Assembly (NCBI GenBank): GCA_031284645.1
Contig: JAITXS010000038.1
Location: 1-13,313, forward strand
Length of the DNA: 13,313 nucleotides
From: Spirochaetaceae bacterium
GTDB taxonomy: Bacteria; Spirochaetota; Spirochaetia; Treponematales; Breznakiellaceae
Direction of reading: 5' to 3'
The notes beneath the pieces were generated by a model, which was not told where the DNA came from, searched no databases, and was given only the letters and a program-made list of their open reading frames with translations. The translations under genes and the position numbers were made by a program. Shown one piece after another: positions 13,173 through 13,313 of the stretch (positions are counted from its first letter, which is position 1; each line of letters starts with the position of its first letter).

Positions 13173-13313
13173 TTACATTTCGCTGTTACATTTCGCTGTT
13201 ACGCCAACGTGATAATGTCCCCTCTATAGCAACGTGAAAATGTCCCCTCAGGTATAATAAGCCGAGGTAAAAATATGGCAAGGAAATTGCTCATGGGACA
13301 AAAAGAATTGCTA
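13171..13313 (+). mobile_element. Left end of an insertion sequence
   Basis: The candidate boundary at 13171 starts with TGTTACATTTCGC, repeated at once (13184-13196) and begun a third time (13197-13202). Two further 19-bp repeats follow, AACGTGATAATGTCCCCTC at 13206-13224 and 13231-13249, differing at one base. A -10-like TATAAT (13253-13258) and a transposase-like start come next. Multiple short repeats next to the terminus are typical transposase-binding ends. The right end is outside the window, so terminal inverted repeats and a target duplication cannot be checked. Confidence 0.6.
13275..13313 (+). CDS. N terminus of a probable transposase (truncated by window edge)
   Basis: Thirteen codons are visible, MARKLLMGQKELL, with a well-placed GAGG (13264-13267) 7 nt before the ATG. 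The MxQKEL start resembles ISNCY/IS1202-type transposases, which open with a short MSQKEL-like stretch followed by a helix-turn-helix. Thirteen residues are too few for a firm family call; the adjacent repeated IS-end sequence is the main support. Confidence 0.5.
   Translation, partial: MARKLLMGQKELL

Overview
The window reads as a chromosomal segment of a spirochaete, most likely a Treponema-like organism. This is inferred, not proven. The evidence is a short ParC-type topoisomerase subunit, a prfA-prmC pair, a lipoprotein of the GGGVYV beta-helix type that treponemes carry in many copies, two MATE exporters, moderate GC content, and intergenic spaces filled with structured repeats and IS sequence.

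Layout. 1-306: tail of an unseen upstream gene, a CCACGAGGGACAC-type repeat and two copies of a G-rich hairpin repeat. 307-5461 (+): a tightly spaced run of four genes: parC; a membrane-anchored coiled-coil protein; an HD-domain phosphohydrolase that overlaps it by 4 bp; and a MATE exporter. 5462-5660: another hairpin-repeat copy between convergent genes. 5661-6755 (-): a beta-helix lipoprotein with a good promoter. 6937-9034 (-): prmC and prfA, transcribed prfA first. 9035-9231: divergent control region with an orphan intrinsic terminator and a promoter that abuts the next start codon. 9232-12736 (+): a second MATE exporter, a THUMP/RlmL-like RNA methyltransferase that overlaps it by 4 bp, and a TetR-family regulator preceded by a long palindrome. 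12737-13313: another G-rich repeat, a start-less gene remnant on the minus strand, and the left end of an insertion sequence that appears to have cut it.

Functionally, parC serves chromosome decatenation. RF1 (prfA) terminates translation and PrmC methylates its GGQ glutamine, so these two are an obligate pair. The exporter, methyltransferase and TetR genes look like a self-regulated efflux unit. The coiled-coil and HD proteins are the least understood pair and look like a membrane-tethered enzyme module.

The most notable theme is repeat DNA entering genes. PrmC carries an in-frame GC-rich insertion of about 28 residues. The methyltransferase has a C-terminal tail built from a 39-bp tandem repeat. 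TetR ends in a proline-rich tail that looks like repeat-derived sequence. No tRNA, rRNA or CRISPR array was seen.
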